Below are positions 1 through 5,388 of a stretch of DNA of 5,388 nt, piece after piece. The notes under the pieces are model-generated. The model did no database searches. It was given only the letters and a program-made list of their open reading frames with translations, and had not been told where the DNA came from. Source of the stretch: Betaproteobacteria bacterium (GTDB lineage Bacteria > Pseudomonadota > Gammaproteobacteria > Burkholderiales > Casimicrobiaceae); contig VBCZ01000152.1 of assembly GCA_005889025.1 (NCBI GenBank), forward strand, positions 1 to 5,388, written 5' to 3'. The position numbers and the translations under genes were made by a program. The number at the start of each line of letters is the position of its first letter. Within the stretch, counting starts at the first letter, position 1.

Positions 1-308
1 GAAATATGAAGTTCCACAATCGGTCCGGCGAACATCTTCAGGGCATCGAGAATCGCGATTGACGTAAACGAGTAAGCGGCTGGATTGATGACTATGCCGC
101 TGCCAAGGTCGCTGGCCTCGTGGATCCAATCGATCAGCTGCGATTCACTGTTCGTCTGTCGAAACTCGATTGCCCGATTGCCAGCTGCGTTTCTGCATCG
201 CGCTTCGATCTCCGCGAGTGTCACTTTGCCGTAGATTTCCGGTTCTCGCCGGCCCAGCCGGTTCAGGTTGGGGCCATTCAAGACATAGATCGGTTTGGTG
301 TTTGTCAT
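1..308 (-). CDS. aroQ: Type II 3-dehydroquinate dehydratase, AroQ-like paralogue (partial, C-terminus beyond left edge)
   Basis: This protein would interconvert 3-dehydroquinate and 3-dehydroshikimate in the cytoplasm. I translated it from the ATG at 308; 102 full codons are visible. Family signatures in order are NGPNLNRLGRREPEIYG (residues 11-27, with Asn14, the lid arginines 20/21 and the catalytic-loop Tyr26), RQTNSESQLIDWIH (50-63), INPAAYSFTS (74-83) and VELHI (98-102). The last carries the His101 that acts as general acid/base in this family. Family proteins are about 145-150 residues, so roughly the last third is missing. One departure stands out: the usual T/S-H-T-S motif reads S-F-T-S, with Phe81 in place of a substrate-contacting His. 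The gene starts 30 bases after dctM with only a weak ribosome site, as expected for the last visible gene of the TRAP operon. That position suggests a catabolic (quinate/shikimate type) role rather than the biosynthetic AroQ role. Family assignment is firm; the substrate is inferred. Confidence 0.92.
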   Translation of the reverse strand, partial: MTNTKPIYVLNGPNLNRLGRREPEIYGKVTLAEIEARCRNAAGNRAIEFRQTNSESQLIDWIHEASDLGSGIVINPAAYSFTSIAILDALKMFAGPIVELHI

Positions 309-338
309 GATTCACTATTGGCCGGTACGGGTGGCTAC

Positions 339-1634
339 CTACCCTTTGTAGCCCATGACCCGTGGCAACCACAGTACAGTTTGTGGAACGAAGGCGATGA
401 TCGCCAGAACAACTATTGCGACAAAAATGAAAGGTGTCGCTTCCCGGACAATCGACATCAGGGGCTTCTGGGTCATGTTCGCGACGACGAAGAGCAGCAG
501 ACCGAACGGCGGCGTGAGCAGTCCAATCATGATATTGACGACAACCAGGACGCCGAAATGAACGAGATCGATTCCCAATGCCTTAGCCGTTGGAATCAGG
601 ATTGGAACGATTACGAGGAGAATCGTGGTTCCCTCAAGGAGACATCCCAGGACAAGCAATATCGCGTTGACGAGAAGCAAATACCCAATGGGAGTCAGCT
701 GGAATCCAGTGATGAAGTGTTGTACCGAAAGAGGAACGTTTTCGATCGTGACTACGTAATTGAAGACCAATGCCCCGGCGATCAGCATTCCGACCGAAGT
801 AGTCGACTTAGCGCTTGAGAGTAGGATCGTGTACAACTGTTTGAGCGAGATCGAGCGGTATATAAGCGCCGATGCCAATAGCGCGTACGCTGCCGCTGCC
901 GCCGCGCCCTCCGTCGGCGTCATCACCCCGCCGTAGATGCCAAACAGCAGCACGACCGGCAGCATCAATGCAGGAAACGCATCCATTGTAATGCGCGGCA
1001 TCTCTCGCATCGGAACTGGTGGCTCAACGGGATAATTTCTGCGTCGTGCTATCACCGTGTTCATCGTCATGAACGCAACACCGAGCAACAGCCCCGGAAT
1101 GACTCCTCCAAGGAAGAGATAGCCGATCGATGTATCGGAAACGAGTGCATACACGACCATCGGAATTGATGGTGGAATGATAGGTCCGATGATGGCAGCT
1201 GAAGCCGTGATCGCGGCGGCATACTCAATGGGATACTTTCCATTGCGCGTCATCATGCCGATAATGATGCGGCCAATGCCAACGGCGTCTGCGATGGCCG
1301 AACCCGACATTCCCGCAAAGATGATGTTCGCAACAACGTTGACGTGACCCAGCCCACCGCGAAATCGGCCTACAAGCACAAGACAAAACTTCAGAAGCCG
1401 GTCCGTCAAGCTTCCGCTGTTCATCAAATCCGCGGCAAGGATGAATAGCGGTACTGCCAAAAGAACATAGCTGTTGAACAGGCCGTTCAGGATCTGCTCG
1501 CCCGCCGTTCCAAGGTCGAGACCGGCCACGAGCAGATAGAACACCGATGCACAGATCATCGACAGACCGATCGGCAACCCGAATAGCGCGAGCGCAATCA
1601 AGACAATGATGCACAGCGTGAAATAGCTGGGCAT
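339..1634 (-). CDS. dctM: TRAP transporter large permease subunit (DctM family)
   Basis: This is the large membrane subunit of a tripartite ATP-independent periplasmic transporter. It moves the substrate handed over by DctP across the inner membrane, driven by an ion gradient. The 431-residue product has normal family length and is almost entirely hydrophobic segments, about ten to twelve. Recognisable blocks are the N-terminal FGLPIGLSM (19-27), VPLFILAADLMNSGSL (61-76), GLGHVNVVANIIFAGMSGSA (about 94-113), the ITASAAIIGPIIPPSIPMV stretch (about 142-160) and the TPTEGAAAAAAYAL stretch (about 239-252). No frame break is seen. The ATG at 1634 overlaps the dctQ stop by one base (TGATG). It has a GGGGAG ribosome site at 1643-1648, eight bases upstream, which supports translational coupling. 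Substrate cannot be read from DctM; the neighbouring dehydroquinase and dehydrogenase suggest an organic acid of the quinate/shikimate type. Confidence 0.96.
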   Translation of the reverse strand: MPSYFTLCIIVLIALALFGLPIGLSMICASVFYLLVAGLDLGTAGEQILNGLFNSYVLLAVPLFILAADLMNSGSLTDRLLKFCLVLVGRFRGGLGHVNVVANIIFAGMSGSAIADAVGIGRIIIGMMTRNGKYPIEYAAAITASAAIIGPIIPPSIPMVVYALVSDTSIGYLFLGGVIPGLLLGVAFMTMNTVIARRRNYPVEPPVPMREMPRITMDAFPALMLPVVLLFGIYGGVMTPTEGAAAAAAYALLASALIYRSISLKQLYTILLSSAKSTTSVGMLIAGALVFNYVVTIENVPLSVQHFITGFQLTPIGYLLLVNAILLVLGCLLEGTTILLVIVPILIPTAKALGIDLVHFGVLVVVNIMIGLLTPPFGLLLFVVANMTQKPLMSIVREATPFIFVAIVVLAIIAFVPQTVLWLPRVMGYKG

Positions 1635-2117
1635 CAGATCCGCTCCCCGTCTTCGAGTACGTCCACCTCTGGCGATTCGCGGCCACGAACCGCGTTCCAG
1701 GCGATCCGCACGTGCTTGACGATGCAGGCGACCGAAAAGATGATGTAGATGGAGTACAGATAGTCGAACCGCATTCCCAGGTAAGCAGACTTCTCACGCT
1801 TCATGAAGAGCACATAGCTCCACGACGCCGGCAGCGAGATGACGAATAGAGCGACCAAAGCCAGGCTGGAAATGACCGTGAAGGTACGGCGAGTTCGTGA
1901 ACGCCGCCCCCCAGAGCACCAGCCACACCCAGCAGAGGACGGTGACTTCATCGGTCCAACCAAGTGGACGGTTCAAGAAGTAGCGAAAGGCAATTTGCAG
2001 CAGGAAGGAGATGAACATGATTGCGATCAGCGCAACGATCACGTTCTCAGCCCGTTTTCTCAGCCACGAAGTGGCACTCAGGGAATTGCCCGGCTTCGTA
2101 GGTTCCATACCGGTCAT
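1634..2117 (-). pseudogene. dctQ: TRAP transporter small permease subunit (DctQ family), frameshifted with missing central block
   Basis: DctQ is the small four-helix membrane partner of DctM. The gene is read in two frames. The first half (2117 to about 1899, 73 residues) carries helix one (about ENVIVALIAIMFISFLLQ), the family's WTDEVTVLCWVWLVLWGAAF and then loses sense. The second half (about 1897 to 1637, 87 residues) resumes in another frame as RTRRTFTVISSLALVALF, then SYVLFMKREKSAYLGMRFDY and a last helix. DctQ proteins normally have about 18-20 residues after WGAAF (a loop of the R-E-x-E-x-V-R-F-D type) that are absent here. The break is therefore a deletion of about 56-59 bases (2 mod 3), not a single-base slip. 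Start: ATG 2117 or ATG 2108. A GGAG at 2121-2124 sits 3 or 12 bases away, so neither is ideal. As written, no full DctQ can be made, so the transporter would be non-functional unless the sequence is in error. Confidence 0.87.
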
Positions 2118-2152
2118 CGGCTCCGCGGAAAGGCACTGTTGCAAACGACCAG

Positions 2153-2195
2153 TGGCCGGCCAGCCATTGCGGACAATGGCTGGTAATGCCGGTCA
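2153..2195 (-). promoter_or_regulatory. Long stem-loop between dctP and dctQ
   Basis: The 103-base gap between dctP and dctQ holds a long hairpin. Its inner stem is a perfect 10-base-pair CCAGCCATTG (2160-2169) with CAATGGCTGG (2174-2183) around a four-base CGGA loop. An outer stem pairs TGGCCGG (2153-2159) with CCGGTCA (2189-2195), with one G-T pair and a five-base bulge (2184-2188). Read in the operon direction no run of T follows, so it does not look like a simple terminator. An intergenic hairpin after dctP fits the common need for far more binding protein than permease, through partial termination or mRNA 3'-end protection. The structure is seen; the role is inferred. Confidence 0.7.
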
Positions 2196-2220
2196 CTACA
2201 CAGGGTAACTTGCGTCTTGG

Positions 2221-3175
2221 CTACAGAGCGTTGATCCGCTCTAGCGCGCCTTTGGGCCAGTCCTGGCCGTACTTGTCGAGATACTTCTTCTGGGCGAACG
2301 TGCGGAACGCGTTGAGGTCCGGTGTGTAGACCTTTTTGCCGTTTGCCTTGAAGAAATCGAGAACCTCTTTTTCCTGGGCGCTGAACTTCACGACGTAGTC
2401 GTCGATCGCTTTCTCCGCGGCTGCCTGAAACGCCGTCTGTTGGGCAGGAGTCATTGCATCCCAGATCTTGCCGCTGATGCTCATCACGTCGTACCCGATG
2501 ACGTGACCGGTCAGCACAAATTGCGTCGTTACTTCGTAGAACTTCATGAGCTTGCTCGCGACCCTGCAGCGCCGTGTATACCTCAGCATACGCAACAGGC
2601 ACCGGATTGGCGCCGATGGATTCCCCGAGAAACTGCCAGAACTCACCAGGCGGCATCCGCAGTTTGATTCCAGCCATGTCCGCCGGGGTCTTGATCTGAC
2701 GGTCAGGCTTCAGGTTGACGTTACGCGACCCAAAGTAGACAGGCGTGATGATCTGGATTCCGAGTTGGTCTTTGGCCATCTTGATGAACTCCCGCCCAAC
2801 GTCGCTCTTGAACGTCTTCTTCAAGTGGGCCGTGTCGCGAAATAGATAAGCGGAAGTCATCAGCGACCACGCGGCAATCTGCTTCGATATGTCCGCGGGC
2901 GCGAGGTTGACCATTTCCAGGTTGCCCCGTTGAAGGGCAATGAGTTCGGTGCCCTGCTTGAATAGCGTGTTTCCCCAGTAAGGCTCGAAGTCGTAGCCGT
3001 CCTTGATTGCGGTGGCGAATGACTTGTACGCATCTGCGCGCAAATCCTGTTCGGTGAACGCAGAGCTGAAACGCAGTTTGGTCCGTGTCTGCGCTTGGGC
3101 GCGGGGTAGTGCGCCGAGCGCCAGCATCGATGCACCGGCCGCCAGCAGCGAGCGACGTGTGAGCTTGGTCTGCAT
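2221..3175 (-). pseudogene. dctP: TRAP transporter periplasmic substrate-binding protein (DctP family), frameshifted with missing conserved motif
   Basis: DctP is the periplasmic receptor that delivers substrate to DctQM. The start is ATG 3175, behind a strong GGAGGAG (3179-3185). The N-terminus has a twin-arginine-like signal, LTRRSLLAAGAS, and an AQA cleavage site at residues 26-28. The first frame (204 residues, to about 2564) carries LRFSSAFTEQD, the KLRMPPGEFWQFLGESIGAN region with the conserved ligand-binding Arg of the family, and ends VAYAEVYTALQ. A second frame (about 2565 to 2224, 114 residues) resumes as RVASKLMKFYEVTTQFVLTGH and runs to DWPKGALERINAL. The normal linker between them, the T-G-x-x-D-G-Q-D-N-P-L-P motif conserved in this family, is missing: about 12 residues, or 35-38 bases (2 mod 3). 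Restored, the protein would be about 330 residues, the usual length. A working receptor cannot be made from this reading; recent deletion or assembly error are both possible. Confidence 0.92.
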
Positions 3176-3200
3176 GAACTCCTCCGTTTGAGTTGCGCGT

Positions 3201-3221
3201 AACGGGCGGGCTCCGCCCGTT
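3201..3221. promoter_or_regulatory. Perfect 9-bp GC-rich inverted repeat in the dctP leader
   Basis: AACGGGCGG (3201-3209) and CCGCCCGTT (3213-3221) form a perfect nine-base-pair stem with a three-base loop. It lies 25 to 46 bases upstream of the dctP start, so it would probably fold in the 5' leader of the operon mRNA. No T run follows on either strand, so it is not a clear terminator. It could be an mRNA-stabilising leader hairpin, an attenuator element or a protein-binding site. The repeat itself is certain; the function is not known. Confidence 0.6.
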
Positions 3222-3229
3222 GTCGACAA
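3220..3229. promoter_or_regulatory. Candidate GntR operator, palindrome TTGTCGACAA
   Basis: A perfect ten-base palindrome lies in the divergent region, near the predicted -35 position of the gntR promoter, and overlaps the right edge of the leader hairpin by two bases. FadR-subfamily GntR regulators commonly bind short T-x-G-T...A-C-x-A palindromes, and this fits that style. It is the best candidate operator for the adjacent regulator, but the binding is inferred only. Confidence 0.4.
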
Positions 3230-3232
3230 TTG

Positions 3233-3262
3233 TTGTGCGCCTCGAATACGATAGGATATCAT
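3233..3262 (+). promoter_or_regulatory. Candidate sigma-70 promoter of gntR
   Basis: TATCAT (3257-3262) matches five of six -10 consensus bases. TTGTGC (3233-3238), 18 bases upstream, keeps only the TTG of a -35 box. Transcription would start near 3269, giving a leader of about 44 bases before the ATG at 3313. The weak -35 is adjacent to the TTGTCGACAA palindrome, so a bound regulator could interfere with it. It is a plausible site but not a strong match. Confidence 0.3.
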
Positions 3263-3312
3263 GATGCTCATAGGACAATAGCAATATCAACTGAAAAACG
3301 GAGCAATACAGG

Positions 3313-4074
3313 ATGCGAAGAAGCTCGATAGATCGACCGTACCGAGAGCCACCGCCCAAGACGTTGGGCAAACGGGTGGTAGTAACTAGGCACAAAGGGT
3401 TGGCACATCCTGCGGCGCCAAATACGCCCGTAGGCGAAATGACTTACCGCCGCGTCCGAGCCGACATCGTCTATGGGCGCCTTGCGCCCGGCCAGAAATT
3501 GACACTTGATCGAATGCGAGATGCCTATGGCTCGGCGGTGAGTACCTTGCGGGAAATCTTCAACGGCCTTGCGTCCGAAGGGCTCATTACTGCCGAGGGC
3601 GCGCGCGGTTTCGAAGTCGCATCGGTTTCTCCCGACAATTTGCGCGAGGTCGCCGCCATGCGTCAGCTTCTCGAATGCGACGCGCTGCGAAGTTCGTTCG
3701 AGGCTGGTGACGTGGAATGGGAGGGACGCGTCGTTGCGGCGCACCACAAGTTGGCCTCACAGGAGAAACGAATGGCCGCTGGAGACCGATCTGGAGAGGA
3801 GATCCTCCGGCGATACGATTGGGAATTTCACAACGCTCTCATTTCTGCCTGCGGCTCACGCGTTCTTCTTGAAATGCACGCTAGCATCTATGACAAATAC
3901 CTGCGCTACCTCATGCTCGCAGCAGTCTTTCGCGGAGAACCCGTCGCAGAAGAGCATCGCAAGCTGCTGACGTTTGCCCTGGAACGTGATTGGCGCGGAG
4001 CTCAGGCAACGACGATCACGCACATTCAGGACTGTGTCGCGCAGATGGTTTCCGGAGACTGGTGGCTTAGCTGA
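3313..4074 (+). CDS. GntR-family transcriptional regulator, FCD (FadR) subfamily
   Basis: This 253-residue protein is probably the local repressor or activator responding to the transported acid or a breakdown product. Residues about 43-108 are a winged helix-turn-helix: TYRRVRADIVYGRLAPG, then the recognition region STLREIFNGLASEGLI and a wing around GARGFEVA. The rest is an all-helical FCD ligand domain with its metal-binding set visible: Asp169 and His173 (D-W-E-F-H), His215 (EEHRKLL) and His237 (THIQDC). It appears intact. I keep the ATG at 3313 because GGAG (3300-3303) lies nine bases upstream, although this gives a basic, proline-rich N-terminal extension of about 40 residues before the DNA-binding domain. 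ATG 3439 (Met43) is in frame but would cut into the start of that domain. The gene is divergent from the TRAP operon and upstream of the oxidoreductase. The effector is unknown. Confidence 0.94.
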   Translation: MRRSSIDRPYREPPPKTLGKRVVVTRHKGLAHPAAPNTPVGEMTYRRVRADIVYGRLAPGQKLTLDRMRDAYGSAVSTLREIFNGLASEGLITAEGARGFEVASVSPDNLREVAAMRQLLECDALRSSFEAGDVEWEGRVVAAHHKLASQEKRMAAGDRSGEEILRRYDWEFHNALISACGSRVLLEMHASIYDKYLRYLMLAAVFRGEPVAEEHRKLLTFALERDWRGAQATTITHIQDCVAQMVSGDWWLS

Positions 4075-4122
4075 ATCAGAAATTCCTGCGACCCGTTTGC
4101 GGCCCAAATCCGAGATCCGTTG

Positions 4123-4158
4123 GGAGCGCAGTGAGTCGACTGCATAGTGCATCGCTCC
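4123..4158 (+). other. Imperfect stem-loop between gntR and the oxidoreductase gene
   Basis: The 120-base gap after gntR contains GGAGCG (4123-4128) and CGCTCC (4153-4158), with a nested alternative pair GCAGT (4128-4132) and ACTGC (4139-4143). No T run follows. It might be a weak terminator or a leader structure ahead of the downstream gene, whose ribosome site begins at 4183. I see no convincing promoter in this gap, so co-transcription with gntR is possible. Confidence 0.3.
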
Positions 4159-4194
4159 GCCCAATCACGCTCGAGCCCCGCTGGGAGTGCCGCA

Positions 4195-5146
4195 ATGAAT
4201 TTGTCCCCTGACAGCCCCCTGCGGATCGGAGTCCTCGGGGCCGCAAAGATCGCTCGGCTGTTTGTGGACGGAGTGCGCCCATCGCGCAAGGTCGTTGTAG
4301 CCGCGGTGGCAAGCCGGGACGTCGATCGCGCGACCGCGTTCGCGCGGGACGCCGGCGTCGCAATGGTTCACCCCACCTATGAAGCGTTGCTCCATGACCC
4401 CGAAATCGATGCGATCTACGTCCCTCTCCCCAACAACCTTCACGCCGCGTGGTCGATCCGTGCCGCTGATGCGGGCAAGCATGTATTGTGCGAGAAGCCC
4501 CTTGCAGCTACGGCGGCCGAGGCGCGAGCGGTGTTCGAAGCCGCGCGGGCAAATGGTGTGTATGTTGTCGAGGCATACCCCTACCGCGCGCAACCCCAGA
4601 CCTTGAAGATGCAGGAATTGCTCACCGCCGATGCCATCGGCAAGTTGCAGCTGATTCAAGCGTCATTCGGATTTCCGCTGACTGACGTGGCGAATATCCG
4701 AATGAATCCGACCCTCGCGGGGGGAGCGCTCATGGATGCCGGCTCCTATCCAGTTAGCCTGGTCCGGACTGTCGCCGGTACCAAGCCAACCCGCGTATTC
4801 GCCATTTCACGATGGGCTGAGTCAGGGGTAGATCTGACCACAATGGCCCTTCATCGCAGGCGATGCTGGTTCGATCAACACGACCTACTTGAACGATACC
4901 TCCGCGGCATTCCCGCCGGTTCTTGAGGTTAAGCGCGGGACGGGTTGGGATGCACAGCGCGAAATTATTGAGACAGCTTCGGGCAACGGATTTCTGGCGG
5001 AGGCCGAGTCGTTCCATGATCTCGTTCGACATGGTTTCGGTCAATGGGTCGGGGCTACGCCGGACGAATCAATTGACATTGCACTGACGCTCGATGCGCT
5101 CGCAGTCAGCGCTCGTACGGGCGCGTGGGCCGATGTGGGCTCGTAG
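4195..5146 (+). pseudogene. Gfo/Idh/MocA-family NAD(P)-dependent oxidoreductase, frameshifted with missing block
   Basis: This family oxidises or reduces sugars, polyols and related cyclic alcohols in the cytoplasm. The start is ATG 4195, with GGGAG (4183-4187) seven bases upstream. The first frame (218 residues, to 4848) has the Rossmann start RIGVLGAAKIA (10-20), the YVPLPNNLHA strand, the E-K-P motif with catalytic Lys101 and the C-domain motif GGALMDAGSYPV. In the last, Asp181 and Tyr185 occupy the D-x-G-x-[H/Y] positions. A Tyr here is the arrangement known in glucose-fructose oxidoreductase and dihydrodiol dehydrogenase. After DLTTMA the sense moves to another frame (about 4850-5143, 98 residues), from FIAGDAGSINTTYLND through FLAEAESFHDLVRHG to GAWADVGS. 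About 23-25 residues normal for the beta-sheet (the gALAQISCSF-type strands) are missing, or 71-74 bases (2 mod 3). Restored length would be about 340 residues. The substrate is unknown; the context suggests a hydroaromatic or polyhydroxy acid. Confidence 0.88.
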
Positions 5147-5214
5147 CTGCGATCAGGCTTTGTCGCCGCGATGACGGGCACCAGGTTGCATCTGTTTCAC
5201 GGCTGACAAAAGTC

Positions 5215-5242
5215 GCGGTTGGCGGTAGTCTAGCCAAACCGC
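5215..5242. terminator. Stem-loop after the oxidoreductase gene, possible terminator
   Basis: GCGGTT-GGC (5215-5223) pairs with GCC-AACCGC (5233-5235 and 5237-5242), leaving one bulged A and a nine-base loop. It lies about 70 bases past the oxidoreductase stop, a sensible place for transcription to end, but lacks a T run on either strand. Treat it as a possible factor-assisted or bidirectional end structure. Confidence 0.35.
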
Positions 5243-5388
5243 CGGCGCCATGCCGAGCCTCGATAAGCCTTTTCGATAACTTCGACTGGATTTACCTCTA
5301 CCTTTCCGTCCACATCGGCGAGAGAATTCTGGCTGGCTCGCTTACCGTTCCACCATAAACTAGTCTGAGACCGGAGGTCGTCAGTCCC
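5230..5388 (-). CDS. Possible C-terminal end of an unidentified convergent gene
   Basis: Reading leftward from the right edge, one frame stays open for 52 codons to a TAG at 5230-5232. It gives an end with TSLWWNGKRASQNSLADVDG and later VEVIEKAYRGSAWRRRFG. I recognise no family. Third-base composition is not clearly coding-like, and a frame of this length can stay open by chance. Its stop falls inside the loop of the 5215-5242 stem-loop, which would suit a shared terminator between convergent genes. It is given only as a candidate. Confidence 0.2.
   Translation of the reverse strand, partial: GTDDLRSQTSLWWNGKRASQNSLADVDGKVEVNPVEVIEKAYRGSAWRRRFG

Larger units (their letters stand above)
3176..3312. 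promoter_or_regulatory. Divergent control region between dctP operon and gntR
   Basis: These 137 bases must hold the promoters for both the transporter operon (leftward) and the regulator gene (rightward). They contain a GC-rich hairpin (3201-3221), an overlapping TTGTCGACAA palindrome (3220-3229) and the palindrome ACAATTGT (3226-3233). An AT-rich stretch (3242-3300) carries ATAGGA twice, at 3251 and 3270, and an ATCATGAT palindrome (3258-3265). For the leftward promoter I see only weak -35/-10 candidates and do not call one. The layout is the normal one for a GntR regulator acting on its divergent neighbour and on itself. Confidence 0.7.
5147..5388. other. Region downstream of the oxidoreductase, no firm gene
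   Basis: These 242 bases contain no reading frame I can assign to a family and no RNA gene or mobile-element end that I recognise. They hold a stem-loop at 5215-5242 and a 52-codon frame entering from the right edge on the minus strand; both are listed separately. Confidence 0.5.

Noticed and set aside
120..818. A 232-codon open frame on the plus strand opposite aroQ and dctM
   Set aside because: Its protein is highly charged and resembles no family. It lies antisense to two clear genes whose codon positions explain it.
2114..2570. Continuation of the first dctP frame past the break to 2114
   Set aside because: After TALQ the translation is Arg/Asp/Ser-rich nonsense, while the other frame carries an excellent DctP C-terminus ending at 2221.
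3176..3271. Extended dctP start at 3271
   Set aside because: It would run through the divergent control region. The ATG at 3175 has a strong GGAGGAG and begins a clear export signal.
3222..4140. GTCGAC shared between the dctP/gntR region (3222-3227) and the gap before the oxidoreductase (4135-4140) as a common operator core
   Set aside because: A third copy lies inside dctM coding sequence near 803-808, and a six-base match is expected about once by chance in a window this size. The flanks also differ.
4147..4194. Earlier start for the oxidoreductase at ATG 4147
   Set aside because: It adds 16 residues with no family character. ATG 4195 has a GGGAG at the right distance and leads straight into the Rossmann strand.
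1880..4870. Programmed ribosomal frameshifting in dctP, dctQ or the oxidoreductase
   Set aside because: No slippery heptamer or suitable downstream structure is evident. Frameshifting also cannot supply the conserved residues that appear to be missing at each junction.
5260..5388. Insertion-sequence end at the right edge
   Set aside because: The sequence has only a trivial GACC/GGTC repeat (5369-5379), with no recognisable terminal inverted repeat, target duplication or transposase residues.
1..5388. CRISPR array, tRNA or rRNA gene
   Set aside because: No regularly spaced direct repeats, cloverleaf-like segments or rRNA-like conserved stretches were seen on either strand.

Overview
The window is one catabolic or uptake locus from a moderately GC-rich Gram-negative bacterium, most likely a pseudomonadote of the Burkholderiales or Rhizobiales type. 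That placement is inferred from gene content and protein style: a DctP/Q/M TRAP transporter, a FadR-type GntR regulator and a type II dehydroquinase paralogue. It is not a sequence match I could run.

Layout. On the minus strand, reading right to left, lie dctP (2221-3175), dctQ (1634-2117), dctM (339-1634) and an aroQ-like type II 3-dehydroquinate dehydratase (1-308, cut by the left edge). dctQ and dctM overlap by one base, and aroQ begins 30 bases after dctM, so this looks like one operon. A 137-base divergent control region (3176-3312) separates it from a plus-strand gntR regulator (3313-4074). A plus-strand Gfo/Idh/MocA oxidoreductase gene follows (4195-5146). The last 242 bases hold a stem-loop and, at best, the end of an unidentified convergent reading frame.

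Function (inferred). The TRAP system would import an organic acid. The dehydroquinase and the dehydrogenase point to a hydroaromatic or polyhydroxy acid such as quinate, shikimate or a relative. The divergent FCD-type GntR protein is the obvious local regulator.

The main oddity is that three of the six genes (dctP, dctQ and the oxidoreductase) are each broken once, mid-gene, in the same way. The frame changes, and a block of about 12 to 24 residues that the families normally carry at that point is absent. Coding on both sides is otherwise clean. dctM, gntR and the visible part of aroQ look intact. This is either very recent decay by several small deletions or an assembly or sequencing artefact; the sequence alone cannot decide.
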